Shown here piece by piece: positions 8,400 through 16,615 of a stretch of DNA of 64,000 bases. The translations under genes were made by a program, and so were the position numbers. Under the pieces are notes generated by a model, which was given only the letters and a program-made list of their open reading frames with translations, was not told where the DNA came from and did not search any database. Source of the stretch: Meiothermus sp. (lineage in GTDB: Bacteria > Deinococcota > Deinococci > Deinococcales > Thermaceae); NCBI RefSeq assembly GCF_026004115.1, contig NZ_BPIM01000001.1:2460501-2524500 (forward strand), read 5' to 3'. Every line of letters starts with the position of its first letter. Within the stretch, counting starts at the first letter, position 1.

Positions 8400-9640
8400 A
8401 AGGCCCGCGCGTAGCGCACGTTGGGCAGGCCGACCAGCTTTTGCGTGAGGCGTTCGGCCCCGATGGCAAATCCGCCGTGTGGCGGCATACCAAACTTGAA
8501 CACTTCCAGGTAGCCCGCAAAGTGGGCGGGGTCGTTGCCTTTCTTTTTGAGTTGCTCAACCAGGGTTTCGTACCGATGGATACGCTGTCCGCCAGAGGTA
8601 ATCTCCAGCCCCCTGAACAGCAAATCGAAGCCTCGAGTAGATCCGTCGCCCTCGGGATAGGCGTAGAAGGGTCGGGCGGCTTCGGGGTATTTGGCAATAA
8701 ATAGAAAGTCCACGCCCCATTTCTCCTTGGCCCAAGCCCCCAGGGCCCGCTCGGCTTCCTCGTTGAAGTCGGCCCCTACCGGCATTCCTAGCTCCTCACG
8801 CAAAATGCGACGGGCTTCTTTGTGCTCGAGGCGCGGCATATCGGCTAAGTTGGGCCACTCTACCTCCAGAAGTTTGCACTCCGCCGCAGCGCTGTGCCGG
8901 GCCTCGTCCAGCATGGCCCGCAGGAGCTCTTCCTCGAGGTTCATCACGTCGTATTCGGACTCGATAAAGCCCATCTCTACGTCGAGCGAAAGATACTCGT
9001 TGAGGTGGCGGCTGGTGGCGTGTTGCTCGGCCCGAAAGACTGGTGCGACCTCGTAGACGCGTTCATAGACCCCCACCATAATCTGCTTGTAGAGCTGGGG
9101 GGACTGGGCCAGATAAGCCCGGTGCTCAAAATAATCAATACCAAACAGGTTGCTGCCCCCCTCGGCTCCTGCCGAGACAATCTTGGGGGTGAAAATCTCG
9201 GTAAAGCCCTGGCTATCCAGGTAGTTGCGAAAACCCCGTACCAGGGCAGCTTGAATTTTGAGGGGAGCCCGGGCTTTTTCTCCGCGCAAGCTCACATAGC
9301 GGTACTCCAATAGCGTCTCGGGGTTGACCCGCCACTCCTCCTTGGGAATTTCAATGGGGCTGGGCTCGCTGGCTTTGGCGTAGAACTCGAGGTCTTCTGC
9401 AATAACCTCGTAACCTCCCGGCGCTTTGGGGTTGGCAACTACCTGGCCCACCACCTTCATGGAGGACTCGGCCAGAGGCAGCTCGAAACGCTTATCCACC
9501 ACCACCTGCACGATGCCACTTTTGTCGCGCAAGAGGGCAAACTGGATACCGCCTAAGTCACGCTTCCAGTGCAGGAAACCCTGCAGGGTAACGGTCTGGC
9601 CCACATGTTGGGCAACTTGGCTGGCGAGGGTTCTGGACAT
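8369..9640 (-). CDS. aspS: Aspartyl-tRNA synthetase, archaeal type, probably non-discriminating
   Basis: A 423-residue class IIb synthetase charging tRNA-Asp and probably tRNA-Asn. It has the N-terminal OB-fold anticodon domain (about 15-95) and the class II core with motif 2 (FRAEQHATSRHLNEYLSLD) and motif 3 (GGFAIGAERL). It lacks the large insertion domain of the usual bacterial enzyme, so it is the AspRS2 type. His24 and Pro74 stand where archaeal enzymes that also accept tRNA-Asn have His and Pro; tRNA-specific ones have Trp and Lys. The ATG at 9640 follows GGGAGAG. A leader with peptide and terminator precedes it. Confidence 0.95.
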   Translation of the reverse strand: MSRTLASQVAQHVGQTVTLQGFLHWKRDLGGIQFALLRDKSGIVQVVVDKRFELPLAESSMKVVGQVVANPKAPGGYEVIAEDLEFYAKASEPSPIEIPKEEWRVNPETLLEYRYVSLRGEKARAPLKIQAALVRGFRNYLDSQGFTEIFTPKIVSAGAEGGSNLFGIDYFEHRAYLAQSPQLYKQIMVGVYERVYEVAPVFRAEQHATSRHLNEYLSLDVEMGFIESEYDVMNLEEELLRAMLDEARHSAAAECKLLEVEWPNLADMPRLEHKEARRILREELGMPVGADFNEEAERALGAWAKEKWGVDFLFIAKYPEAARPFYAYPEGDGSTRGFDLLFRGLEITSGGQRIHRYETLVEQLKKKGNDPAHFAGYLEVFKFGMPPHGGFAIGAERLTQKLVGLPNVRYARAFPRDRHRLTP

Positions 9641-9680
9641 GTTCTCTCCCGAAAAAGTTTTTTGCGGCGGTGTGGGCTCA

Positions 9681-9730
9681 ACAAAAAACCCCCGATACAA
9701 CAAGGTATCGGGGGTCGAAATCTCGCCCCC
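9681..9730 (-). terminator. Attenuator: alternative hairpins in the aspS leader
   Basis: Read leftwards, GGGGGCGA (9730-9723) can pair with TCG and CCCCC (9718-9716 and 9714-9710, one bulged A). Alternatively CCCCCGATAC (9714-9705) pairs perfectly with GTATCGGGGG (9698-9689), followed by six T residues (9688-9683), a textbook intrinsic terminator. Both use the same CCCCC, so only one can form. It lies between the promoter and the aspS start, so termination here would switch the gene off. Confidence 0.85.
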
Positions 9731-9757
9731 TCAGGAATTATCGTCCGTCCGCAACAT
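9731..9757 (-). CDS. Leader peptide MLRTDDNS of aspS
   Basis: An eight-codon reading frame (ATG at 9757-9755, TGA at 9733-9731) encoding Met-Leu-Arg-Thr-Asp-Asp-Asn-Ser. It opens about three bases after the predicted transcription start and ends one base before the antiterminator arm at 9730. A ribosome held at the Asp codons (9745-9740) would leave that arm mostly free. One that reaches the stop would cover it and allow the terminator. The residues match the enzyme it precedes. Translation of the peptide is inferred. Confidence 0.7.
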   Translation of the reverse strand: MLRTDDNS

Positions 9758-9767
9758 CCTGCCCTGC

Positions 9768-9796
9768 ATATTACGTGCCAAATCTCACTTGGTCAA
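9768..9796 (-). promoter_or_regulatory. aspS promoter
   Basis: TTGACC (9796-9791), a 17-bp spacer, and TAATAT (9773-9768). The predicted start is near 9760, three bases before the leader-peptide ATG and about 120 bases before aspS. Confidence 0.75.
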
Positions 9797-9852
9797 GCCA
9801 GGCTAAAGGTGTCTCGTCGAATAAGCCCGGCGACATGATCACAAGCACCCCC

Positions 9853-10275
9853 CTACAAGGCCTGGTTCAATATTTGCAGGATTTCTCGGCCATATTTCTG
9901 AACCTTGGCCTGGCTCAACCCCTTGACCTCACCCAACTCTGCCGGGGTTTTGGGCTTGCTCTTTAGAATGGCCTGTAGCTCGGCATTGGTGGCGATTACA
10001 TAAGGCGGAACCCCCTCTTGCTTGGCTTTCTGGCTGCGCCACTTGCGAAGGGCTTCAAAGGCAGGGCTGCTGGAGGGTTCTGCGGCCGGGTTGGTTTGAC
10101 GAGAACTGGGGGTCTTGGGTTCGCCCTCGTAGAATACCAGCACACTCCAGAAGGGGGCATGGCCCATCACCAGGCTGCTGGATACCTGGATGGGCATGAC
10201 CTGGGCTAAAAACGCGTTGAGCTGCTCGAGGTCCCGAGCATGGTCCAGCCGAAGTGTAAAGGTCTGGCACTGCAT
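9853..10275 (-). CDS. HRDC-domain protein
   Basis: A 140-residue soluble protein. The C-terminal half (about 74-140) is an HRDC domain: FEALRKWRSQKAKQ, PPYVIATNAELQAI, and LGEVKGLSQAKVQKYGREIL near the end. HRDC domains bind nucleic acid in RecQ helicases and RNase D, but no catalytic domain is attached here. The first 70 residues are not recognisable. It ends about 55 bases before the aspS promoter and follows the TatD gene on the same strand. Confidence 0.8.
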   Translation of the reverse strand: MQCQTFTLRLDHARDLEQLNAFLAQVMPIQVSSSLVMGHAPFWSVLVFYEGEPKTPSSRQTNPAAEPSSSPAFEALRKWRSQKAKQEGVPPYVIATNAELQAILKSKPKTPAELGEVKGLSQAKVQKYGREILQILNQAL

Positions 10276-10322
10276 GGCTATAGTTTACTGCCCATGCTAG
10301 GTGCCTCGGATATCCGCCAGAA

Positions 10323-11084
10323 CTAAAACCCGAAACAGACCTGAGCGTTCTGGTCGGTAAGGCTTTCCATAACCTCGATTTCCATGTTGCGGATCTCAGC
10401 CAGCTTGGCCAGGGTAAAGCGGGCCAAGGCGGGGTGGTTGCGCTTGCCCCGGTAGGGTTCAGGCGGGAGAAAAGGGGCATCGGTCTCGATGAGCAGGCGG
10501 TTTAGGGGAATCTCTTTAGCGGCTTCGCGCAAGGCGGTGTTCTTTTTGTAGGTCAGCGGCCCAGCAAAGCCAAAGTAGGCCCCCAGCAAAAGCCCCACCT
10601 CCAGCAGCCTGGGGTGTCCCCCAAAGGCGTGAAGAACGAACCTCGAGGGCTTGTTTTGCAAGAGCCAGCTGGCTATTTCGATTTCAGCCTGGCTGCCTTC
10701 CTTGCTGCGAACGTGAAAGATGAGCGGGAGCCTCAGGGTCTGAGCAAGCTGGTGCTGGAAATCCAGGGCCTTGTACTGGGCCAGCCGCGTCTCGGGCGTC
10801 CAGTAGAAGTCCAGCCCGGTTTCGCCAATGGCGCGTACCTTGGGGTGTTGGGCCAGGTGGAGCAGGTCGGCCTCGAGCTCCGGCGATAGCAGCATGGCCT
10901 CAGTGGGGTGCAGGCCTACGGCGGCCCAGATGTGGGGGTGAGCCTCGGCCAGGGTCAGGGCCTTGCGGTCGCGGATGGGGTTGGTTCCGATGGTCAGGAT
11001 GGCCTTGAAGTCCCTTGAGGCTTCGATGGCGGCCTGGGTTTCCTCGGGCTCCATATAGTCCAGGTGACAGTGGGTGTCGGTCAT
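10323..11084 (-). CDS. tatD: TatD-family metal-dependent deoxyribonuclease
   Basis: A 253-residue TIM-barrel metallohydrolase. Metal ligands are visible in order: TDTHCHLD (residues 2-8), GETGLDFYW (about 91-99), the His of IFHVRS (about 121), the His of FVLHAFGG (about 146) and the Asp of LIETDAPFL (about 200). TatD enzymes are 3'-5' exonucleases linked to DNA repair or quality control. It is the first gene of a leftward pair with the HRDC protein, 47 bases apart, and its start faces that of the lipoprotein gene at 11157. Confidence 0.93.
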   Translation of the reverse strand: MTDTHCHLDYMEPEETQAAIEASRDFKAILTIGTNPIRDRKALTLAEAHPHIWAAVGLHPTEAMLLSPELEADLLHLAQHPKVRAIGETGLDFYWTPETRLAQYKALDFQHQLAQTLRLPLIFHVRSKEGSQAEIEIASWLLQNKPSRFVLHAFGGHPRLLEVGLLLGAYFGFAGPLTYKKNTALREAAKEIPLNRLLIETDAPFLPPEPYRGKRNHPALARFTLAKLAEIRNMEIEVMESLTDQNAQVCFGF

Positions 11085-11156
11085 AGCGTCTTTCCGCGGC
11101 TCAGTTTACGCCCTGTGCTACAGCTCGTTGCGCCCCGGCTTGCTTACACTGGCGGC

Positions 11157-12224
11157 ATGCGCCTTTGGACCATAGCCCTGCTGTTTGCTCTTACCGGCTG
11201 CTTGCCTACTTTGCAGGCCGTGAATCCTGATCAGGCTCCGAGTGCCGACAACTGGGGGCCCAACAATGCGCCCCTGGAATGGTGGTACGTCTCGGGCTAC
11301 CTACCCGACGAAGGGCTGGCCTTCCATTGGGCCTTGTTCAAGGCCTACGCACCGCAGAACTGGCAGGTGGGCTTCATCAACCCTGCTATATTTTTCCCCG
11401 GCCCCTACCACGCCTCGCACATCGCCCTAACCGATCTGCGCACCAACCAGAAGCTGTTCGAGGAACGCTTCGACTTCCGCACCGACCGCCCGCGCGGCGA
11501 CAGCCTGGTAGCCTACCCCCCTTTGCGCATCGAGCAGGGGGACTGGAAGCTGCTGCAGGAGGGCAATAGCTACCGGCTTTCGGCAGGCCCCATCCAGGTG
11601 CACCTGACCCCGCTCAAACCCGCGGTGGTGCATCCGCCGGGGTACTCGGGAACCGCCGAGACCGGGCGCATGTACTACGTGTCCTTTACCCGCATGGCCC
11701 TCGAGGGCGTAATTGCGGGCAGGCCAGTGCGTGGCGAGGCCTGGATGGATCACCAGTGGGGCGACCAGATTGGGAGCCAGGGGAGTGCTACCGGGCTGGG
11801 GGCGCTATGGGACTGGTATGGGCTGCATCTCTCCGATGGCACCGACCTGATGCTCTACCGGGTCAAGAATGCTAAAGGGGAGGTGGTGCAACTCGCCGGC
11901 ACCGCCACGCTTCCCAACGGGCAGATTCGTGAACTGGCGAACCTCCAGATGACCCCCCTGGAAAGCTGGACCTCGCCCAGTGGTCGCACCTACAACCTGG
12001 CCTGGCAGGTTGTAGCCGAGGGGCTGAGCCTCCGCCTGGAGCCCCTGCGAAAAGACCAGGAACTTCTGACCGCCTCGACGCGGGTGGCCTATTGGGAGGG
12101 CCCGGTGGCGGGCAGCGGAACCTGGCAGGGCCAAGCTGTGCAGGCAAAGGGCATGGGCGAGTTTGTGGCCGGGCCCTACAACCCGCCGGGAAGCCTATTT
12201 GGTCTTCCGGTTCAGGGGCGATAG
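11157..12224 (+). CDS. CrtC/AttH-like lipocalin-fold lipoprotein
   Basis: A 355-residue secreted lipoprotein. The signal sequence ends in a lipobox, LLFALTGC, giving an acylated Cys at about residue 15. The mature part has the paired lipocalin-like domains of carotenoid 1,2-hydratase/AttH relatives: PLEWWYVSGYL near the start and GEAWMDHQWGDQ in the middle. CrtC hydrates acyclic carotenoids; whether this protein acts on carotenoids is an inference only. ATG 11157 lies six bases after TACACT (11145-11150), so the message is probably leaderless. Confidence 0.82.
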   Translation: MRLWTIALLFALTGCLPTLQAVNPDQAPSADNWGPNNAPLEWWYVSGYLPDEGLAFHWALFKAYAPQNWQVGFINPAIFFPGPYHASHIALTDLRTNQKLFEERFDFRTDRPRGDSLVAYPPLRIEQGDWKLLQEGNSYRLSAGPIQVHLTPLKPAVVHPPGYSGTAETGRMYYVSFTRMALEGVIAGRPVRGEAWMDHQWGDQIGSQGSATGLGALWDWYGLHLSDGTDLMLYRVKNAKGEVVQLAGTATLPNGQIRELANLQMTPLESWTSPSGRTYNLAWQVVAEGLSLRLEPLRKDQELLTASTRVAYWEGPVAGSGTWQGQAVQAKGMGEFVAGPYNPPGSLFGLPVQGR

Positions 12225-12262
12225 GGCCGCGTAAGAGTGTTGATGTGTGCTGACGGCCCTTA

Positions 12263-12997
12263 TCAGCGGGTAACGCGAGGGGCTCGAGGGCTTGCCAGAA
12301 CCAGGCCCACAAACTTAAGCAGTCTGGGGAATCGGCCCCAGCGTTTTCGGTCACTGGCAATGCGCACCAGCCACTCGATTTTGAGCTTTTGCGCCCAGCG
12401 CGGAACCCGGCGTACCTCACCGGCCAGCACATCTATCATGCCGCCCACGCCAATGGCTACCTTGGCGCCCAGCCGGGCTTTGTGGCGGTGGATGAAGGTG
12501 TCCTGTCGCTCGCCCATCCCCACGACCAGTAGATCGGGTTGGGCCTGGTGAATGGCCGCGACAACGGCCTCTTCATCCTTGAAATAACCGTCCTGCACAC
12601 CGCAAACCTGAATACCCCAGCGTGCTTGGGCATTCTGGGCCGCTCGCTCGGCCACCCCTGGTGCGGCCCCTAGAAAGTAGACCTTTAGTCGAGGGCCAAG
12701 CCTTGCAAAAATAGCCGGCAGGATTTCCGATCCCGGCACCCGGTCTGCAAGTTTGTGGGTGGTGAGTCGGCTCACGGCCCAGACGATGCCCACCCCGTCG
12801 GCGGTGACAAGTTCACTCTCCTGCAGGGCTTGTTTGAGAGCAGGATCGGACTGGGCCCGCACCACAGCCTCGGGGTTGGTGGTGATGATCTGGGCACAGT
12901 GGGGGAGGGGTTGGGTGAGTTTTTCCTCTATCCAAGCCAGGGTTTGCTCCAGGTTCACCAGATCTACCGGAGTCTCGAGTATCTCTACCCGCTGCAT
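12263..12997 (-). CDS. WecG/TagA/CpsF-family glycosyltransferase
   Basis: A 244-residue membrane-associated glycosyltransferase (GT26). It has the family's TTNPEAVVRAQSD and ADGVGIVWA segments with the likely catalytic Asp, PGSEI, and PDLLVVGMGERQDTFI with GVGGMIDVLAGEVRRVP. Relatives add N-acetylmannosamine or a similar sugar to a lipid-linked intermediate for wall or exopolysaccharide. ATG 12997 follows AGGAGAGG and starts two bases after the stop of the ComB-like gene, so the two are translationally coupled. Confidence 0.92.
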   Translation of the reverse strand: MQRVEILETPVDLVNLEQTLAWIEEKLTQPLPHCAQIITTNPEAVVRAQSDPALKQALQESELVTADGVGIVWAVSRLTTHKLADRVPGSEILPAIFARLGPRLKVYFLGAAPGVAERAAQNAQARWGIQVCGVQDGYFKDEEAVVAAIHQAQPDLLVVGMGERQDTFIHRHKARLGAKVAIGVGGMIDVLAGEVRRVPRWAQKLKIEWLVRIASDRKRWGRFPRLLKFVGLVLASPRAPRVTR

Positions 12998-12999
12998 CC

Positions 13000-13734
13000 C
13001 TACCTCTCCTGAAAACAAAAACCGAAGCGATCTTTGCTGAGGCCGTACTGATCAGCCTTCAGTACCCGCACCTGGGTTAGCCGGGGTACCCGCTCTTCCA
13101 CACTGACCAAGCTCGCCAGGGCCAGGTCTTCACTACGTCCAACGCGATAGAGTTGCTTGCCTAGATCGGACTGTACCAGCGATTCCTGGGGGTCCGGAAA
13201 GGACTTAAGCAGAGCAGTGGCCAGCCGGGCCCCGTCCTGCAAGGTGCCCCACTGGCCCAGGGCCTGGTGTAAGCGTTTGGCAAGAAAGCCTGCCGCGACG
13301 GTGTTGGCCAGGCTGGGCTCGAGTTTGGCCTGGGTGGCTGCGACCACCGTGTCTATCTGCATGTCCACCGCGTACTGGATGGCCTGTCGAGCGTTGCGGA
13401 AGTAGGCCAGGGCACTTCCCTGGGGTAGCTGCTCGAGCGACTCGGCCAGGGGCTTGGCCAGCAGAACACAGCTTTGTGCCTGGAAGCGCTGCTTGCCCAA
13501 GGCGACCAGCGACAGGCCGTTGTGGAATCCCTCGGGCGGAAGGCCTTCCTCTTCGCCCAGCAACAGGCTGCCACCCTCGGCAAGAATCCGGGCGGCCCGC
13601 ACACTTTTGGCAACCCAGACCTCTTTAACGCCGGCAGCCAGCAGCATGCCTACTGCGCTGCCGTAAAAAACATCTACCAGCAACACCGGTTGGGGATAGG
13701 GGGGTTTGGGAATCAGATCTACCCGAATCGTCAC
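13000..13734 (-). CDS. ComB-like 2-phosphosulfolactate phosphatase family protein
   Basis: A 244-residue protein of the ComB family. The signature is GEEEGLPPEGFHNGLS near residue 80, resembling GERGGxPIEGFDLGNSP, with VDVFYGSA near the start and a C-terminal GKQLYRVGRSEDL. ComB dephosphorylates 2-phosphosulfolactate in coenzyme M synthesis. Bacteria that make no coenzyme M also carry relatives, so the substrate here is open. It is fused into one unit with the glycosyltransferase downstream, which hints at an envelope role; that is inference. Confidence 0.75.
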   Translation of the reverse strand: MTIRVDLIPKPPYPQPVLLVDVFYGSAVGMLLAAGVKEVWVAKSVRAARILAEGGSLLLGEEEGLPPEGFHNGLSLVALGKQRFQAQSCVLLAKPLAESLEQLPQGSALAYFRNARQAIQYAVDMQIDTVVAATQAKLEPSLANTVAAGFLAKRLHQALGQWGTLQDGARLATALLKSFPDPQESLVQSDLGKQLYRVGRSEDLALASLVSVEERVPRLTQVRVLKADQYGLSKDRFGFCFQER

Positions 13735-13921
13735 GAAGTAAGGGCCTCCCTCAAAGCGCCATGCGCCTGTCCTGCGGCATTATAACTATAGAGCTGTTGA
13801 GACCGAAGGCAAGCCTGAGGCTAAACCGCATCCCGTCCATCCTTTCGTGCGCGGCTTCGTGCTATTGCAAAAACCTCTGCCCTGGGTGTAGCGCTATGTC
13901 AATGTGTCGTCAAGAGTTTTG

Positions 13922-14093
13922 ATACCAACTTTACTTGAACAGTTAGCTTTGAGGGTCGTCCCCAGCTCCCTCATCCGGCGACACCCCAGGTGCGGTCAAT
14001 CGCGTTCCTATCGCTTTTTGTAAATGGCGCGGTCGGGGTGTCGCCACCTTCTCCCTCCGGGGAGAAGGCAGGGGGTTCATGTGGATTTGGTAT
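13922..14093 (-). repeat. Repeat family A, copy 2
   Basis: Inverted, near-full copy of the 8140-8310 element, 172 bp, differing at scattered positions, with ATACCAA/TTGGTAT ends. The gap 13735-14243 holds this element, repeat B copy 1 and no gene; a short reading frame across 13943-14200 is made of repeat sequence. Confidence 0.8.
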
Positions 14094-14124
14094 GAATAGT
14101 AGAGTCCTTTTTTCGCGGCCGGCT

Positions 14125-14247
14125 CTAGTGGTCTGGTAACCAAGAATTCAGTATTCACTTCAGCGCCTCCCAATGAGCCGCACATCGCAATTATGGGCAA
14201 TCAACGTGCTCTAAAACTTGCCGAAAAATAAGTTACCCGTGTACTAG
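14125..14247. repeat. Repeat family B, copy 1
   Basis: A 123-bp element with imperfect terminal inverted repeats (GTGGTCTGGTAACC against GTACACGGGTAACTT) and a CTAG at each outer edge, possibly a 4-bp target duplication. The conserved core has AATGAGCCGCACATCG followed by AATCAACGTGCT. The right-hand CTAG supplies the TAG stop of scpB. Related copies are at 21622-21745 and 30370-30492. Confidence 0.8.
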
Positions 14248-14768
14248 CTGCGTAAAAGCAACACCGGACCTTCGCCCACCGGGGGCAGATCGGACAGGCT
14301 TTCCAGGCCAAACATTTCTAAAAACCGCTCGGTGGTTCCAAACAGTTTGGGTCGTCCAACAGCGTCTTTTTCGCCCACAACCTGTACCAGCTGGCGCTCC
14401 AACAGCCCGTCCAGAACCCCCTCCACACTTTTGCCCCGCAAGGCTTCCAACTCGGCCCGGGTGAGGGGTTGCTGATAGGCTATCAAGGCCAGTACCTCGA
14501 GGGCTGCCTTGGAGATGCGTGGGGGGGTCGGGCGCAACACCTGCTCGACCGCCGTAAGGTGTAGGGGGTGCACTACCAGCCGCCAGCCCCCCGCCACGCG
14601 CTCGAGCTGTACACCCGACTGGCCGCCGGCGAGGTCGTGCTCGAGGGCCACAATGGCCCTGGTGAGGGCTTCCTCGGTGCCCAGGGGGCTCAGGTCACGA
14701 AGGGAGAGCGGCCTTCCGGCAGCGAACAACACGGCTAAAATCTGGGCTTTGAGGGTCTGGGTGTCCAT
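14244..14768 (-). CDS. scpB: Segregation and condensation protein ScpB
   Basis: A 174-residue ScpB: two winged-helix domains (about 1-75 and 80-160) with the family's ISKAALEVLALIAYQQPLTRAE and GRPKLFGTTERFLEMFGL segments. ScpB binds ScpA and the Smc heads in chromosome condensation. ScpA is not in the window. The stop codon is provided by the CTAG edge of repeat B copy 1, so the original C-terminus may have been a little different. The start ATG faces the pilC promoter. Confidence 0.93.
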   Translation of the reverse strand: MDTQTLKAQILAVLFAAGRPLSLRDLSPLGTEEALTRAIVALEHDLAGGQSGVQLERVAGGWRLVVHPLHLTAVEQVLRPTPPRISKAALEVLALIAYQQPLTRAELEALRGKSVEGVLDGLLERQLVQVVGEKDAVGRPKLFGTTERFLEMFGLESLSDLPPVGEGPVLLLRS

Positions 14769-14846
14769 AGATACGAGAGATACAGATATGACAGATGTGG
14801 TTATTTCACCACCAATCTAGCTTCCAGAGGCTATACTAGAGTGAGT

Positions 14847-16067
14847 ATGCCAACCTATCAATACAAGGCCAGGGATCGCCAGGGGCGGTTGATCAATGCC
14901 GTCATCGAAGCGGACGATATGCGCACGGCAGCCCGTAGCCTGCGTGAAAAAGGTTTGTTCATCGCTGAAATCAAGGAACCCGGCAAAGGTTTACAGGCTG
15001 AGATTAAGCTGCCCGGTCTAGAACCCCAGCCTGGACTGAAGGATTTGGCTATCTTCAGTCGTCAGTTGGCCACCATGCTTAATGCGGGTCTGCCCATCGT
15101 GCAGGCCCTGGCCATTCTGGAAAAGCAGACCGAGAAAAAGAAGTTCCAGGCCATACTCAAAGAAATCCGCACCGAGGTGGAGGGCGGGGCCAACTTCAGC
15201 GAAGCCCTCAGCAAGCACAAGCTCTTCAGCCGCCTTTACATCAACCTTGTGCGGGCAGGCGAGACCTCAGGCACGCTCGACGCCATCCTGGACAGGCTGG
15301 CGACCTTCCTGGAAAACGAGCTGGCCCTAATCGGTAAGATTCGCTCGGCCCTGACCTACCCGGCCATCGTGTTCGTATTTGCGGTGGGCGTAACCTACTT
15401 CCTGCTGACCGGCATTGTGCCGCAGTTTGCCCAGATCCTGACCGGTCTGGGTTCGGAGCTGCCCCTCCTGACCCGCGCCCTGATGAGCATCTCCGATTTT
15501 TTACGCCAGGGCACTATTTTTATCGTGCTGATTGCGGTGGCACTCTTTTTTGCCTACCGGGCCTACTACCGAACCGATAAGGGGCGACACCAGATCGATC
15601 AGATCAAGCTCAAGCTGCCGGTATTTGGCAACCTGATGAAGAAAAGCGCGCTGGCCCGCTTTTCCCGTACCTTCGGTCTGCTTATCTCGAGCGGTGTGAA
15701 CATCGTGGAGGCCCTGGACATTACTAAGGGCACTGCCGGGAATGCCATTGTGGAGGATATCCTCGAGCAGACCAAAATCGCCATCCAGGCCGGTGAGCCG
15801 GTTTATACCACCATCCAGGCCCACCCGCAGGTCTTCCCACCCATGGTGAGCTCGATGATCGCCATCGGTGAAGAGACCGGTGCGCTGGACACCATGCTCA
15901 CCAAAATCGCCGACTTCTATGAGCGCGAGGTAGACGAAGCGGTGAGCGCCCTGACCGCCGCCATCGAGCCCCTGATGATCATCTTCCTGGGCTTTATCGT
16001 AGGCGTGATTGTGGCCGGGATGTTCCTGCCGCTCTTCAAGATCATCGGGACGCTTTCAACGCAATAA
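14847..16067 (+). CDS. pilC: Type IV pilus / type II secretion inner-membrane protein
   Basis: A 406-residue GspF/PilC protein: a short N-terminal cytosolic part (PTYQYKARDRQGR), two tandem T2SSF domains (about 70-195 and 270-395) and three membrane helices (about 170-195, 215-240, 375-400). It is the platform on which the pilin polymer is assembled. In Thermus the homologue is needed for pili, twitching and DNA uptake. No pilB or pilT is adjacent. ATG 14847 lies nine bases after TATACT (14832-14837). The 3' end overlaps the convergent EVE gene by 26 bases. Confidence 0.92.
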   Translation: MPTYQYKARDRQGRLINAVIEADDMRTAARSLREKGLFIAEIKEPGKGLQAEIKLPGLEPQPGLKDLAIFSRQLATMLNAGLPIVQALAILEKQTEKKKFQAILKEIRTEVEGGANFSEALSKHKLFSRLYINLVRAGETSGTLDAILDRLATFLENELALIGKIRSALTYPAIVFVFAVGVTYFLLTGIVPQFAQILTGLGSELPLLTRALMSISDFLRQGTIFIVLIAVALFFAYRAYYRTDKGRHQIDQIKLKLPVFGNLMKKSALARFSRTFGLLISSGVNIVEALDITKGTAGNAIVEDILEQTKIAIQAGEPVYTTIQAHPQVFPPMVSSMIAIGEETGALDTMLTKIADFYEREVDEAVSALTAAIEPLMIIFLGFIVGVIVAGMFLPLFKIIGTLSTQ

Positions 16068-16500
16068 TCCTGTCTGCAACCCCAGAAGTAATCGGCATCA
16101 CCGATAACCGGTTGCCCCGGCGAAGCAAAATAAGCTCGTCGGGGCTGAACTTTGCCCGCAAGACCTCGAGGGTGAGCATCTGCTTATATTTCTCCACAAA
16201 ACCCACCCGCACCGTCCACCAGCGCGGGTTGTCCTCTGAACTCTTGGGGTCGAAGTAGGGCGATTGGGGGTCGAACTGGCTGGGGTCGGCAATATGGGTC
16301 TCGAGAACCCGGCAAAGCCCCACGATGCCGGGCGGTTCGGTGCTGGAGTGATAAAAAAAAGCCAGGTCGCCTACCTGCATGGCCATGAGAAAATTGCGAG
16401 CCTGGTAGTTGCGTACCCCGTCCCAGAGGGTGGTTTTTTGTTTTTTCAGGTCGTCTATACTGAATACGTCGGGTTCCGACTTGAGCAGCCAGTAGTTCAT
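16042..16500 (-). CDS. EVE-domain protein
   Basis: A 152-residue single-domain EVE protein of the PUA-like fold: MNYWLLKSEPDVFSIDDL at the start, WDGVRNYQARNFL, VGDLAFFYHS, and FDPKSSEDNPRWWTVRVGF. EVE domains bind modified bases in RNA or DNA. The ATG at 16500 begins the conserved domain and follows TAAACT by eight bases; an upstream in-frame start at 16554 would add an unconserved tail. It converges on pilC. Confidence 0.9.
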   Translation of the reverse strand: MNYWLLKSEPDVFSIDDLKKQKTTLWDGVRNYQARNFLMAMQVGDLAFFYHSSTEPPGIVGLCRVLETHIADPSQFDPQSPYFDPKSSEDNPRWWTVRVGFVEKYKQMLTLEVLRAKFSPDELILLRRGNRLSVMPITSGVADRIIALKASR

Positions 16501-16615
16501 ACCAGGCCAGTTTAGCTTTAGTCGGACTTTAGATGCTGCTGTTTGAGCCACCAACCTAAACGCGGGTTTAGCTTTCGCTTATGCCAATACCAGCACCTCG
16601 AGCAACGATACAACC

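Noticed and set aside
9681-9800. T-box riboswitch as an explanation of the aspS leader
   Set aside because: The leader is only about 90 bases up to the terminator and lacks the T-box AGGGTGGNACCGCG stretch and specifier stem; a translated leader peptide fits better.
13943-14200. Minus-strand frame in the 13.7-14.2 kb gap
   Set aside because: Made almost wholly of repeat A and B sequence.
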